This document shows, piece by piece, positions 38,669 through 49,793 of a stretch of DNA of 64,000 bases. Source of the stretch: Stentor coeruleus (taxonomy: Eukaryota > Ciliophora > Heterotrichea > Heterotrichida > Stentoridae); the NCBI GenBank assembly GCA_001970955.1, contig MPUH01000188.1, positions 22,991-86,990 on the forward strand, in the 5' to 3' direction. Made by a program: the position numbers and the translations under genes. Under the pieces are notes generated by a model. The model was not told where the DNA came from, searched no databases, and saw only the letters and a list, made by a program, of their open reading frames with translations. Positions within the stretch are counted from its first letter, which is position 1; each line of letters starts with the position of its first letter.

Positions 38669-40696
38669 ATGGAAAAGTACATCTATCGAACTCTAAGAGT
38701 TGATTCCTCAAGTATAGAGCTAAGCGAAGAAGAAAACATGGTAAGTTTCCAAGAAAGTGAAAGTTGCATAAATGCAAGTCTTACCGATTATCGAAGAGAC
38801 TATTACATGAGTCGAACCCCTCCAGATAAACAATGGAAAGCTGTATTTCGAAGGGCATTAATAAAACTTCGAGGCTTTAGATTATGGAAAATGATGCTTG
38901 ATGATATAAGAGTTTATGGTACTGGATGCACACTTTTTGATGCAGATGATTATTATAAAAGAAATCTTCAAGAAATCATGGATGATAAAATTATGGTCAA
39001 TCGTGTTGAAGGTACAGCAGGGATATTAAACAATCAATGGATTTTCAAACCTAATGGTAAATTTAGCGCTGTATGGAATACTGTTTTACTAGTTTTAATT
39101 TTATATACTTTTACAGTATTACCATTTCTCATATCTTTTGAAGAGTTTACAATTGGAACAGCTTATTTTTGGGTAGAATTCATGGTCGATTTATTCTTTT
39201 TTTTCGATATTTTCGTAACTTTGAATACTGAATATACTAATAAAAGTGGCCAATTGATTAGAACAAGAAAAAAAATTATAAAACATTATGTTAAGACCAC
39301 TTTGTTTTTTGATATAATATCTATATTTCCTTTTCATGCACTTACAGAAACATCTAATACATCTTTAAGATTATTGAAGCTTACAAGAGTTGTGAGGATT
39401 ATTAAAGCTAAGAAATTAAGTGGGCTTTATTCTAAGGCTTTAGATTACTTTTCAGTGCTTAATTTGTATCAAGGGGTGACTAGGTTGATTTTAGGGATGT
39501 TTATTGTTTTACTTATGACGCATTTTATAGCTTGTATGTGGTATATGACAGCTAGAGTTGATGAGTTTTCTCCAAAGACGTGGATTGTGAGGAATATGTT
39601 GTTAGATAGTGAAAATGGTAAAAAGTATTTAAGCAGTTTGTATTGGGCTTGTACTGTATTAACAACAGTTGGTTATGGGGATATAACCGCAATGACTAAA
39701 CCTGAACTTATATTGTCGATTATATGGATGGTTTGTGGCATTGGGTTTTACTCTTTAGTTGTTGGGTCTTTATCTTCAGTTTTAAGTTCTCTTGATGAAA
39801 AACAAGAAGCTATACGTAGCAAATTAGACTTGTTAGAACTTTTTATAAGAAACACTCAACTTCCTTATGAAATGGGCAGAGAGGTTAAGAAAAAACTTCA
39901 AAAAGAACTACTGAAACTCACTTTGGATAGTAATGAAAGGATATCTTTAATTGAAAGTCTATCTAAAAACCTTAAGTACAAAATTTCTATGGCAATGTAT
40001 GACTGTGCAGCTAGGAAAATCGATTTTTTTAATGATAAAAGGAAAAAAAGTAAAGCTTTTATATCGGATATACTCCCAAGATTATCTCATAATTATTATT
40101 CACCTAAGAAAACTGTTTATAAAAAAGATAAATATGCGGATGAAATGTATTTTATTGCTGAAGGAAGGGTGACTTTTATATATGGGTCACAAAGACTAAG
40201 TTTTAAAGATATGATTAGTGGAGCATATTTTGGTGAAATTGAGATTATTGAACAGATACCAAGGGAATTTGGAGTAGTTACTCTTCAACAAAGCCATTTA
40301 CTTATTATGGCAAAAGATACATTTGATTATATGATGAAACAATACCCATTTGTTTCAAAAGAAATAAGAGAAGTTGTTAGGAAGAGAAAAAGAAAAAATA
40401 ATCTTGCAAAAGGAGAAATTATTGATGTTTTAGAAATTGTTGAGGTAAGAAGATTACATACTTATGATGAACTTGCAGGAAAACCTTATTTGCCTAAGTT
40501 GAAAATTCCAGAAACTAGAGGTACTTGTGATACTAGTTATCTTGAAGGACATAGTTTTTTTGATGATACGAAAAATTCTGTTCATAATAAATTCGACAAT
40601 TTGGAAAGACAACTGGAAACACTTACTGAAATAATAATTGCGAATGCAAAAGCTAAGAGTTCAGAAGTTGAAAGAAATAATCATCTTTTAAAATAA
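38669..40696 (+). CDS. Voltage-gated K+ channel with cyclic-nucleotide-binding domain
   Basis: A 675-residue plasma-membrane or ciliary-membrane channel subunit. After a soluble N terminus of about 140 residues come six transmembrane helices: S1 VWNTVLLVLILYTFTVLPFL, S2/S3 acidic residues, and an S4 with Arg/Lys every third position (LRLLKLTRVVRIIKAKKL). The pore loop carries the K+ selectivity sequence TVGYGD (Gly335-Asp338). A C-linker and a cNBD follow (FIAEGRVTFIYG, GAYFGEIEIIEQIPREFGVV). The phosphate-binding cassette keeps FGE and Arg, but the residue after Arg is Glu, so ligand binding is uncertain. This EAG/HCN/CNG-like type is greatly expanded in ciliates, where such channels control ciliary beating. 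One subunit, tetramer assumed. Confidence 0.92.
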   Translation: MEKYIYRTLRVDSSSIELSEEENMVSFQESESCINASLTDYRRDYYMSRTPPDKQWKAVFRRALIKLRGFRLWKMMLDDIRVYGTGCTLFDADDYYKRNLQEIMDDKIMVNRVEGTAGILNNQWIFKPNGKFSAVWNTVLLVLILYTFTVLPFLISFEEFTIGTAYFWVEFMVDLFFFFDIFVTLNTEYTNKSGQLIRTRKKIIKHYVKTTLFFDIISIFPFHALTETSNTSLRLLKLTRVVRIIKAKKLSGLYSKALDYFSVLNLYQGVTRLILGMFIVLLMTHFIACMWYMTARVDEFSPKTWIVRNMLLDSENGKKYLSSLYWACTVLTTVGYGDITAMTKPELILSIIWMVCGIGFYSLVVGSLSSVLSSLDEKQEAIRSKLDLLELFIRNTQLPYEMGREVKKKLQKELLKLTLDSNERISLIESLSKNLKYKISMAMYDCAARKIDFFNDKRKKSKAFISDILPRLSHNYYSPKKTVYKKDKYADEMYFIAEGRVTFIYGSQRLSFKDMISGAYFGEIEIIEQIPREFGVVTLQQSHLLIMAKDTFDYMMKQYPFVSKEIREVVRKRKRKNNLAKGEIIDVLEIVEVRRLHTYDELAGKPYLPKLKIPETRGTCDTSYLEGHSFFDDTKNSVHNKFDNLERQLETLTEIIIANAKAKSSEVERNNHLLK

Positions 40697-41143
40697 TTTT
40701 TTTGTGAACATCATATTAAAAAAAAATAAGTTAGAGGGAATTTTATGATTAGAAATATAGTTTTTGGATATTTTATTATATGATTGAATAGTTTTTATGA
40801 TGATAAAAATTATATTTGCATATGATATAAAAGTTATGTTGTAATGTTTGAAATTTAAGATTTTAAATAGGATTTATTTATAAAAGTATTTTCTTTACTT
40901 TAATGCTTGCTGATTATAAACTGTTTATATGATTGTATTATAGAATGAAATTAGATTAGAGAATTTATTTTAATAAAAAATAAAGTTTAAGTTAGTAGTT
41001 TGATGAAATCTACAACTTTATTATTGATATGTAGTATAATAAGAAAGATTATAGCATTATATTATCAAATTTAATTATATAATATAATAATACTGTTAGC
41101 ATAAGTAAAAAAAAGGTAAAATATTATAATCAAAGATAATAAA
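40697..41143. other. AT-rich intergenic region
   Basis: G-containing and C-poor on the + strand for most of its length. No gene or RNA seen. Confidence 0.6.
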
Positions 41144-43795
41144 ATGCTGAAGTGTAGTACATGGAAATGTAAAGAAAAGCCTATAAAGCAATGTAATAAC
41201 TGCAATGGATTATTTTTATGTGATGAATGTATTCAAAATCATTCCAAAAAACATGAAGATAAGAATATCCAATATGATATTGGAGATATCGAAGTCAAAC
41301 TATCATTAGCAGAGTCAATAAAATTAAAACAAAGTATTAGAGAATCTATCAAAGCTATTAAAAATCAGAAAAAGACTATTTTAAGTAAATCTTTAGCTTT
41401 ATACAATGATATTGAAAAAATTGTAAAATCAGCCATTGAGTATTTGGACAAAATGCTAAAAGAGTACAAAGATATAAGTAAAAAAAAACTTTTTAAAGAG
41501 AAAGACTTCATTAAAGCTAAGAAGATTATTAGTGAATTTTTAGTTTTTGATGATCCTAACTTTCCAAAAATTGATGGAGTTCTTACAAAGAATTCTAAAA
41601 TAATAAAAAACAACATAAGAAAATCAAGTATATTTACTATGGATTATAATTATGATTTAAAGATTGAAGGTCATAGAAAAGCAATAACCAGACTTGCAAT
41701 CTCAAGTGATGATCGTTTCGTTGTAACAGGATCTGACGATTGTACTGTAAGATTGTGGAATTTACATAAAAAGCAACAAGAAATTGTTTTTGAAATCTAC
41801 TCAGATGAAGTAACAAGCGTATCAATATCTAAAGACTCTCATTTTATAATCTCATCATCATATAGTTCAGTAAGAGTATGGAATTTGTATGAAAAACGTC
41901 AAGAAGCAGTATTTTATTCTGAAGCAATATCTTCTGCTATAATTTCAAATGATAATCAGTTTATAATATACACATCAAATTTTACTTTAGGCCCAATGGA
42001 AAATAAGGTAATAATAAGAAGCTTGATTGATAATAAATATGAAGTAAAACTTAAAGGTCATATTGATTCAATAAATTGTGTTGCAATAACTAGCGATAAT
42101 CAGTTTATAATATCAGGATCAGGATCATATAGTGAAACAGATGATAATACTATAAGAATATGGAACTTGATTGAAAAAAAACAAGAAGCAGTGATTAAAG
42201 GTCATACTAAAGCAATTTATTGTCTTGCTATAACAAATGATAATATACATGTTGTATCTGGTTCTGCTGATAATACTATAAGAGTATGGAACATATTAAA
42301 AAAACAACAAATAACAATACTTCAAGGTCATATAAACGGTGTAGTATCTATTGTATTATCAAGAGATAATACACTTTTAGTATCAGGATCTGTTGATAAA
42401 ACTGTGAAAGTATGGAACTTTCTTGAAAAAAAACAGGAAACTGAGTTTTTGGATCACACTGAAACTGTATGTGGTGTGGCAATAACAAGTGATAATAAAT
42501 TTATAATATCAGTATCTTCTGATATAACTATTAAAATTTGGAATCTTAGTGATAAACAACTAAAAGAGGAATTTGAAGCACATGAAGATATAGTAAATTG
42601 TGTTTCAATAACAAATGATTATAAGTTTGCGGTATCAGGATCAGGGTCATATAATTCTAAAGATAAAAGGGTGATTGTGTGGAATTTAATAAATAAAAAA
42701 CAAGAAGCAGTGCTTGAAGGTCATAAAAATGGTGTGCTAACTGTTGCGATATCTAATGACAAACGCTTTATACTTACTGGATCATGGGATTATACTATAA
42801 GAATATGGAATTTTGTAGATAAAACACAGGAAGGAGTACTTATTGGTCATACGGGTGCTGTAAAAAGTATTGCAATAGAGAGTGAAAATATTTTAGCTGT
42901 ATCAGGATCTTATGATATGACTGTGAGAATATGGAATTTGGTAAGTAAAAAAGAAGAAGTAGTTCTTAAAGGTCATACTGCATATGTTAATAGTGTTGCG
43001 ATTACTAATTGCAATCAGTGTTCTTCAATATCAATAAATGAATTTATTATTTGGGACTTGATTTCTAAAACACTATTAGTTTCTTTACAACTGCTGAATT
43101 TTTGTTTTTTCAACTTAGACGAATCGATTTTTGTTTTGAATTCGTCTAGTGATTTGAATACTATTTATATTTGGAATCTGAATCAAAAAAGACAAGAAGG
43201 ATTGTTTAAAGAATATATTCGGGCTAGTTTAATCAGTATTGATATAACAAGATGTAATCGTTACTTGGTATTAGGTTTTAAAGAAAAAGTTATTATAAGG
43301 AAAGTTATGTGTAGTAAACAAGATTTAATGATAAAAAGCTATAAAAAAAAAGTTAATTATGCTGAAAAAATAAATGATAAAAGATTAGCTTGTAATAAAA
43401 GCGTTAAGGATTATATGAAATATAATTTGGCTAATAATAATTATGAAGCACTACTTCATGGTTATAAGGAAAGAATATTAGAGAAATTATATACTAAAGA
43501 TTGTCGATTTGTAGTATCATATAATTTTTATACTGTTAGAGTGTGGAATTTAGAAAGTCAGAAGTTGAAAGCATTTTTGTATCTTTCTGATAATATTCAA
43601 TTTAGAGGAGTTGCTATTAGTAAACTCGAAAATGCAATTTATCTTAATTCTGGCTTGGGAATTTCGGTCTTTAGCATTGATGATAATACGTTAGAGCATG
43701 AATTATTTTTTGATAAGAAACTTGAAGAGCTATTCAAAATTGAGCCTAGCTTTGAAGATTATCTACCTAAAATAGCTTATATTGATAGGAATTAG
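41144..43795 (+). CDS. B-box zinc finger, coiled coil and WD40 repeat protein 1
   Basis: An 883-residue TRIM-like protein without a RING. A B-box-like zinc finger opens it (CSTWKCKEKP ... CNNC ... CDECIQNHSKKH). A coiled-coil stretch covers residues about 50-160. At least ten regular WD40 repeats run from about 170 to 640, such as GHTKAIYCLAITNDN ... TIRVWNIL and GHINGVVSIVLSRDN ... TVKVWNFL; two have a GSGSYS insertion in the blade. The last 240 residues hold degenerate repeats. The repeats resemble each other closely, which points to recent internal duplication. WD40 propellers bind partner peptides, and a B-box with coiled coil usually drives oligomerisation. Function unknown. Same layout as the gene at 51939-54422. 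Confidence 0.9.
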   Translation: MLKCSTWKCKEKPIKQCNNCNGLFLCDECIQNHSKKHEDKNIQYDIGDIEVKLSLAESIKLKQSIRESIKAIKNQKKTILSKSLALYNDIEKIVKSAIEYLDKMLKEYKDISKKKLFKEKDFIKAKKIISEFLVFDDPNFPKIDGVLTKNSKIIKNNIRKSSIFTMDYNYDLKIEGHRKAITRLAISSDDRFVVTGSDDCTVRLWNLHKKQQEIVFEIYSDEVTSVSISKDSHFIISSSYSSVRVWNLYEKRQEAVFYSEAISSAIISNDNQFIIYTSNFTLGPMENKVIIRSLIDNKYEVKLKGHIDSINCVAITSDNQFIISGSGSYSETDDNTIRIWNLIEKKQEAVIKGHTKAIYCLAITNDNIHVVSGSADNTIRVWNILKKQQITILQGHINGVVSIVLSRDNTLLVSGSVDKTVKVWNFLEKKQETEFLDHTETVCGVAITSDNKFIISVSSDITIKIWNLSDKQLKEEFEAHEDIVNCVSITNDYKFAVSGSGSYNSKDKRVIVWNLINKKQEAVLEGHKNGVLTVAISNDKRFILTGSWDYTIRIWNFVDKTQEGVLIGHTGAVKSIAIESENILAVSGSYDMTVRIWNLVSKKEEVVLKGHTAYVNSVAITNCNQCSSISINEFIIWDLISKTLLVSLQLLNFCFFNLDESIFVLNSSSDLNTIYIWNLNQKRQEGLFKEYIRASLISIDITRCNRYLVLGFKEKVIIRKVMCSKQDLMIKSYKKKVNYAEKINDKRLACNKSVKDYMKYNLANNNYEALLHGYKERILEKLYTKDCRFVVSYNFYTVRVWNLESQKLKAFLYLSDNIQFRGVAISKLENAIYLNSGLGISVFSIDDNTLEHELFFDKKLEELFKIEPSFEDYLPKIAYIDRN

Positions 43796-44591
43796 TTTAG
43801 AAATTAATAGACTATTGAAAAATAACCTTAAATATTGTATAAATAGCCTTAAATATTTATCTCAAAAAAAATATTTAAATGCGAAATTTATTTATATTTA
43901 CTACCTGTCTAAGCATCTCTTTCGCAAGTTTTTCTATAATTTCATATCGAAACAAAATATTATCTTGAAGTTCTCATCGTTTCGTTACCATTTAAAAATT
44001 TAAGTTTTTCTTGTTTTCATATATAAAAACTGCTAATGAAAACTATTTTTTTAACCTATTCAGGAATATCTGGGATCTGAGAATTACCTCCTTAAGATTT
44101 CCAATCATATTTAGTCTGAATAAGTATATAAAGATGATTTCTTGTCTTAATATTTCTATTCCTTGATATTAACCTTGCATTTATTCAGATACAATCAATA
44201 GTATTAATGATTGTTAAAGTAATAAAATCCGCATTGTTTCTATATATTTATAACTTCCCCTACCCTTTCATTTATAAATTGCTTCCACTTGTCAAATTTT
44301 CTCATAAATACAAATAAATTCTTCTTGTGTTTTTTTTTTAAGATTTGGCTCTTTATCAAAAATAGTTTTATTTTCAAGACCTTATCTTAGTAATAAAAAT
44401 ATAGAATACAATAATATCAAAAAGTTTCAGCATTCAAAGAAATACTTCGAATGAGATCTTTAAGTTGAATTCACTTTACAATAACTTTGTTTATCCTTAA
44501 AATATTTCTAATAGCTTTTTAAAATTATACATAATTTATCTTTTAGTTATAGCATAGCATCAGACTATAAAAATACTTTAATTTCTTATGA
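43796..44591. other. Intergenic region containing a coding relic
   Basis: AT-rich spacer between convergent genes. Its middle holds the minus-strand relic described separately; the rest shows nothing. Confidence 0.5.
44056..44385 (-). pseudogene. Unidentified decayed coding sequence
   Basis: Two minus-strand segments read as ordinary protein with charged and aromatic residues: KEPNLKKKTQEEFICIYEKI from about 44360, and RNRNIKTRNHLYILIQTKYD ending at a TAG near 44056. Between them the frame must shift once (near 44245) and three TGA codons interrupt. No family is recognised and no start is seen. A relic is inferred from the continuous coding texture on one strand in an otherwise empty gap. 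Confidence 0.3.
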
Positions 44592-44858
44592 CTATAGTGC
44601 CATTGTACAGTCAGTAGGATGTACTTGTTTAGCTTTTTTGCAGCAGCAGAAACATAAACATCTAAAAAATTTCCTAATTTTACTTGTTTGATTTGTGCTA
44701 TGTTCATTTTCTGAAGGCAAAGAGATTTTCGAAGAATTTTCTAAATATTCTTTTCTTTTCTTTACACGCTCTTCCCTTTTCTGGTCAGCGATTTTCACTA
44801 AAGCCCTTGGACTTGGTAATGAAAAAATAATCCGAGAAGCTTTTTTTCCATGCTCCAT
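44592..44858 (-). CDS. Small basic protein with C-terminal Cys cluster
   Basis: I do not recognise this 88-residue protein. It is basic, with a central helix (KREERVKKRKEYLEN), and has a cluster CLCFCCCKK at residues 68-76 that would suit palmitoylation or metal binding. The frame has a higher G+C content than the gap around it and an ordinary coding texture, which is why it is kept despite its size. It is an isolated gene in a gap of about 2 kb. Confidence 0.5.
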   Translation of the reverse strand: MEHGKKASRIIFSLPSPRALVKIADQKREERVKKRKEYLENSSKISLPSENEHSTNQTSKIRKFFRCLCFCCCKKAKQVHPTDCTMAL

Positions 44859-45807
44859 TTATCATAATCTTTTAACAATTTGCAAACAGTTTTAAATTTA
44901 AATTATATAATTATCATACTCTTATTGATAACAAATTTATTAGTTCTTATAGAATTTTGATATACATTTTATAGTATTGATATTTGATTTTTTTTTATTC
45001 ATATGGATTTGAAGAAATTTTATACAATACAGTAATTTTATTGAATAAAAGTTTGGGGATATAGTTTTAAAGGTTGTTGATTATGTGGAAATTATAATTT
45101 TAAAGATTGTTGCTTATATCAAAATTATAATTTTTTTTTGCAAATGTGTTATAGGGTATTGATTATGGGTAGATAGTTATGATATTTTTATATTTTATGA
45201 GGCTGTTTAAGGGAATTCGATTGGGAGAAGGACTTTTTTTACATTTTCGATTTAGTGATGCTTGATGAAATTAACAAGTGGTTATTAGCATTTTATATAC
45301 TTTTTTTAGATAGTGTAAAATTGTTTATGTGATTTTTAAAATTACTGAATTTATATATATATAAAGATAGAGAAAATTTTATGATTAAAATTCTTGCAGT
45401 AATCAAATAAACTAGAAAATATTATTTCCAAATATCATATTGAATATTAAAGATATAAAAGTATAGTATATTTTCGAACTTTATAAAATTATATAAACTG
45501 GAAAAACAATTTTCACAAAACACTTAATTGACTACTAAATATACAAAGCTTTAATAAATCGTATTTCAACATAAATTCTAAAATATCAAGCTCTAAAAAA
45601 ATTAAACTTCCCCTTACACCTAATCTATAAAACCTCAAACTTAAAAACCTTTCTCATACCAAAATTTTGCCATATAAACACAGTATTAAAATCGCATTTC
45701 AAAAACTTTAACCAAAAAAAAAAAGGTACATAAACTTTCATCATTTCTACTAAAATTCAAAAAAGCCCATTACAAAAATATCTAAATCCTTACTATTAAA
45801 ACACCTT
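44859..45807. other. AT-rich intergenic region with a weak tandem repeat
   Basis: No gene seen. At 45066-45131 two copies of about 33 nt (tttaaagRttgttgNttat pattern) lie side by side with several mismatches. The + strand switches from G-containing to C-containing near 45400-45500, before the minus-strand stop at 45808. Confidence 0.5.
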
Positions 45808-47055
45808 TTAAGCCAAAGCAACTTCTTCAACTTTCTTTCCTACAGTATCAACACGCATCAGTTTTTTCTTCGCATCAACATAATACAAAAACTTGCCACA
45901 CCTCTTGTTCATAACAATAGCTAAAGGTCCAACAATATAAAAGCATGGGTATTTAATAACTCTTAACTCCAAATCCTTAAAGCAAATCTCAACCAATCCA
46001 TCACAAGTGACAATAAAATTCTCACAAAATACTTTATACCCATGAGACATTTCATCAGAAAAAAGATTAAAACTATAAGTTTCTGAACAAAATTCCCAAA
46101 ATGATCCAATTCCAGTACCTGTAACTAATATTCTCCCATCAACTAATGAAGCTGTACAAAATGAAACTTTTGAAGGTAAAGGTGGAAGTTTGGACCATGA
46201 AAATGTTGATAGATCAAATATTTCATTTCGTAAAGAATGTGGCGAGGTTGAACCAAAAACATGAATTTTGCTGTTTTTTAGAATACAAGCTGAGAAGTTT
46301 TTCTGATAGTGGCTTTTACCTACACTTACAGCTTTATTGTAGTGTATATCATAAATTAAAGCTTCACTAACAGCATCATGGTTGTTGATTCCACCATGAA
46401 GAAAATAAGTCCCATCATCTAGTTTACAGGCCCCAGTGAAATAGTTTTTTTTCATATTTTCAATTAAAGGGCTTTTTGTTATGGCAAAAGACTCAAGGTT
46501 TATCTTGTGGAATTCCTTGAGGTTCTGATCGAAGTAAAAAATATACTGATCAGTCACTGTTTTTGGAACCGGGAAATTCTCAGATGATGGGAATTTGAAC
46601 AGATTTTTCAGGCTTGATATTAGAGATTCCCAACCGTGCATTAGATGGTCGCATTTAGGGACTGAAATACGACTAAAATATTCAAAAGTTTTATGATCGA
46701 CCTTTTCATCAGCAACAATTTTTTTCGCCAATGAAGCACAGTTGTTTTCGATATCCTGTAATATTTCAAAAACTCTTGTAGAGTGAGAGAGGATTTCTTG
46801 AATTAACTTGTTAGACATGATCTTGTATGTTTCTCTTATTTCATCTAGCTTGATCTTGTAGGATTCAAGGATTTGGGTCAGTACTTTTCTGTTCTGATTG
46901 TCGAATTTCAAGACTAGAGGCTCAAAAATATGCATTCCCGGTAAAGATTTGTGACCCTCACAATGACTTTTACAACAGAAATCTCTTGTTCCTTTGCAGT
47001 TACAGTAGAAAACAGGCTCTTCAGAGCAATTGTATTCAGAGCATACATATTCCAT
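45808..47055 (-). CDS. B-box zinc finger, coiled coil and kelch-like propeller protein
   Basis: A 415-residue protein. The first 45 residues are a B-box-like zinc finger: CSEYNCSEEPVFYCNC, then CCKSHCEGH. A coiled coil covers residues about 50-140. The remainder contains kelch-type repeats with a Gly-Gly or Gly-Thr-Gly turn followed by a Tyr/Phe-x-x strand, e.g. LDDGTYFLHGGINNHD, SKIHVFGSTSPHS and LVDGRILVTGTGIG, so a single six-bladed propeller is likely. The architecture repeats that of the two B-box/WD40 genes, but with kelch repeats in place of WD40. Function unknown. Confidence 0.82.
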   Translation of the reverse strand: MEYVCSEYNCSEEPVFYCNCKGTRDFCCKSHCEGHKSLPGMHIFEPLVLKFDNQNRKVLTQILESYKIKLDEIRETYKIMSNKLIQEILSHSTRVFEILQDIENNCASLAKKIVADEKVDHKTFEYFSRISVPKCDHLMHGWESLISSLKNLFKFPSSENFPVPKTVTDQYIFYFDQNLKEFHKINLESFAITKSPLIENMKKNYFTGACKLDDGTYFLHGGINNHDAVSEALIYDIHYNKAVSVGKSHYQKNFSACILKNSKIHVFGSTSPHSLRNEIFDLSTFSWSKLPPLPSKVSFCTASLVDGRILVTGTGIGSFWEFCSETYSFNLFSDEMSHGYKVFCENFIVTCDGLVEICFKDLELRVIKYPCFYIVGPLAIVMNKRCGKFLYYVDAKKKLMRVDTVGKKVEEVALA

Positions 47056-49319
47056 TTTAAATTTTATAGAATAAATCTTAATCTATTGGATATATATAGA
47101 CATATTTAAAAGAAAAATGCGCGTAATACTAAAATTACGTCATTTGTTCTATAAATTTTCCTTTATCTTTTAAAAAGATGGAAGTTTTTTTTAAACAGAA
47201 CTTAGTCAAAATTTATGTATATGGAAAAAAATCAAGCGGGGAATGGAAATTTTCGATAAAAACCCTTTGAAAATATCTTGAATGTGCTTAAAATTGCAAT
47301 TTCAAGGTATACTAATCATTTTTCCTGTAAAAATAAACATTTATATCTGATTCAAATATGCAAAATCTTTATATTATGCAAGTTTGACTTAGCTACTATA
47401 CTGATTTTATGTTAATGTATTAAAAAAATTATAAGTAAAAAGTGATTACTGAATTAGTTATGCAATATATAATAAGAATTATCTTTTTAGTCTAGTTAAT
47501 CTTAGAATATCAAATTTTGTTTAGTTTATAAAATAAGTAATGTTTGAAGTATTTATTAAGAATGATTTATAAATGATAATAAATAAAAACACAATCTTAT
47601 TAGTGATATATACCAGGTAATAAAGTATTTTTTATTGGTGATAGTCAAGTTAGTTTTTAATATAATTATGATATATGGTACTGAGGAAATATGTATACTT
47701 AGTTAATATAATTATTTAGTAGGGTTATTAAAGTGTTTTTCGATTTTGGTCGATATATACTATTGTTTTTATAGTAATTTTTCTTCTTCCTTTAAAATTT
47801 TAAAGCCCTTTCCTATAGTTGTTAGAATTGCTCAGATAATACCATAAACATTTTCTAGATGCAGATAGAAAAAAATGATAGAGTATATTTTATATAGAGG
47901 ATAGGTTTATGCTTATGTTTAGGGTTTTATTATTTTATATTTGTTTGTTGTAGTTTACTTTTTTATGAGCTTGGGCTGATTTTAAAGATTTTAGAGCATT
48001 TGTATTGCTATAAGTGAGCTTTTTATCCTAATTAGAACTTGGCTGAACAGAAGATTTTTAAGACTTGAGTATGATTTCAGGATTAATCAACTTTTGTCTT
48101 TGCCATAATTGGCTTGTGGTTGTCACGTTGTTTGTTGGTTTATTTTCTTAGAGTTATCGGAGAGTTAATATTAGAATTAAGTTTTTCAATAAAAATTATA
48201 TAGTTTTATATTATATAAATTTTTTTCACTATTTTAAGATTAGGTTTTGATATTTTTGATTAAATTACCACATATAATTGTCTTACACCTCAATCATTTC
48301 TATTAAAAGTCATCATCCTAAAAAGTAATGAATTATGTTTGGACAATTCCTATCAATAGTAAATACTAGAGAGGTTATAAAAGTTTGATTGTTTTTGGGT
48401 AATAAAAATAAGCTAAATATTAATTGGGTGTATAAAGTAGTTAGAAGAATATAAAATAAAATAATGGGGACAACCATGAGCAGCAATATCTAGTTTAACT
48501 AAGAAATTATAGTGACTAATTATCCCTTGAACTATACTTTCTTTATATAACAACAATGATATAAATTCAATATCTAATTTTATATGCGAATATGATTTAT
48601 AAAAACCTTTTTTTGGCTGTTATTACTAATCTAATTTGATTGATTTAGATTTTACTTTAAAGTTGTCTATTTATTATGTTCTTCTTATAGACTCAAATAT
48701 TTTTAAGTGATTTTTTTTGGTGATTACGATAAACAGTTTAATCATCTTTAATAGTTATTATAAGTCTAGGCATTCGTAATAATGCTTATTTTTTGAGAAT
48801 GAAATCTAATCATAACCGCTTCGTTGTTTATTACATTATTATGCTACGTTTATATCATATTTTTATATTCTTTATAGCTATAAATTTTTTTTCTAAATAG
48901 TCTTTTAATAATTTCACAATATGATAGTTACTAATATAGATATGCTGATTATCTTATCCTTGTTTATTTTGCTAATAAACTTCATAATTTCTATTTATCA
49001 AAAATACGAAATTTTATACTTCTGATGAAATGCTTTTGCATGATTTTAAAAAATTTTAAAGTTAATTGGGTAAAACGGAAAAAGACTTAAAATAGAGATG
49101 ATTTTATAATAAGATACAAACATGTTTATTCTTCGCATGGAGATCTAAAGAAAAAAATTCTTTTAAATACATTAAGATTAACGATTAGTATATCTGATAT
49201 AAAATTTTAGGAATTTGTCAAAAGAATATAAATCTATTGTAAAGGAATTAGATTATTTAAGTAATAAGTATTGTTATGTAAAATCTACTAGGAATACTCC
49301 ATATTAGTATTCGTTATAA
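47056..49319. other. Longest gene-poor gap, AT-rich
   Basis: About 2.3 kb without a supported gene. The + strand carries more G than C in most of it. A possible membrane-protein relic lies at 47930-48215 (listed). A short peptide-like minus-strand stretch near 47790-47860 is too weak to call. No tRNA or repeat seen. Confidence 0.55.
47930..48215 (+). pseudogene. Possible decayed membrane-protein gene
   Basis: One + frame reads as hydrophobic, membrane-protein-like sequence for about 95 codons (e.g. YELGLILKILEHLYCYK, STFVFAIIGLWLSRCLLVYF, LRVIGELILELSFSIKII). It is interrupted by one TAG, one TAA and three TGA codons. No start and no family recognised. Chance hydrophobicity of T-rich DNA is a real alternative. 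Confidence 0.25.
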
Positions 49320-49793
49320 ATGTACGACTTAGCTCTTTGGACTAAGATACCCAAAAGCTTAGGTATAAACTCTGTAAAGCAAGAAAAAGCTTACAAACAA
49401 AGCCTTTTTGTCTTAGAAGAGGTCCAGGCCAAAATAGGTAAGATGCACAAGATATTTTCCGAAACTTCGACCTTGAGTGATCCTGAAATTGAAGCTTATT
49501 CAAGATATTTATCAAGTCTAAGCTGTTTATTATTAAGAAACTGGGAAGATATTGTCAACAGTTCCTTAGAAATAATTATTTTTGATTTAGAAAGCTCGCT
49601 TTCTTACGAAGAAAAAAGCTTGAAAAAAATAAGAAAGTCTTTAGCATTTTGTCGAAAGATAAAAGAAGAATGTAAAACTGGAGATCAAGTTAAAGGAAGG
49701 TATAATGGGCAAAGAACAGAATCAGCTTTAAACAAAATAGATTTTTTACAAGAATGCGTAGTAAAGAAGTATTTCAGCAAAAACTCGTTATAA
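49320..49793 (+). CDS. Hypothetical helical protein
   Basis: I do not recognise this 157-residue protein. It is predicted to be helical, with a Leu/Ser-rich hydrophobic stretch (YLSSLSCLLLRNWEDIVNSS) and a basic C terminus. No signal peptide or metal-binding motif. It is isolated between two gene-poor gaps; kept because the frame, its ATG and its codon texture look coding. Confidence 0.6.
   Translation: MYDLALWTKIPKSLGINSVKQEKAYKQSLFVLEEVQAKIGKMHKIFSETSTLSDPEIEAYSRYLSSLSCLLLRNWEDIVNSSLEIIIFDLESSLSYEEKSLKKIRKSLAFCRKIKEECKTGDQVKGRYNGQRTESALNKIDFLQECVVKKYFSKNSL

Noticed and set aside
43782-44003. 73-codon + frame at the end of B-box/WD40 protein 1
   Set aside because: Starts inside the last codons of the real gene in another phase and has noise-like composition.
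47790-47860. Short minus-strand coding-like stretch
   Set aside because: About 25 codons with a TGA inside; too short to separate from chance.
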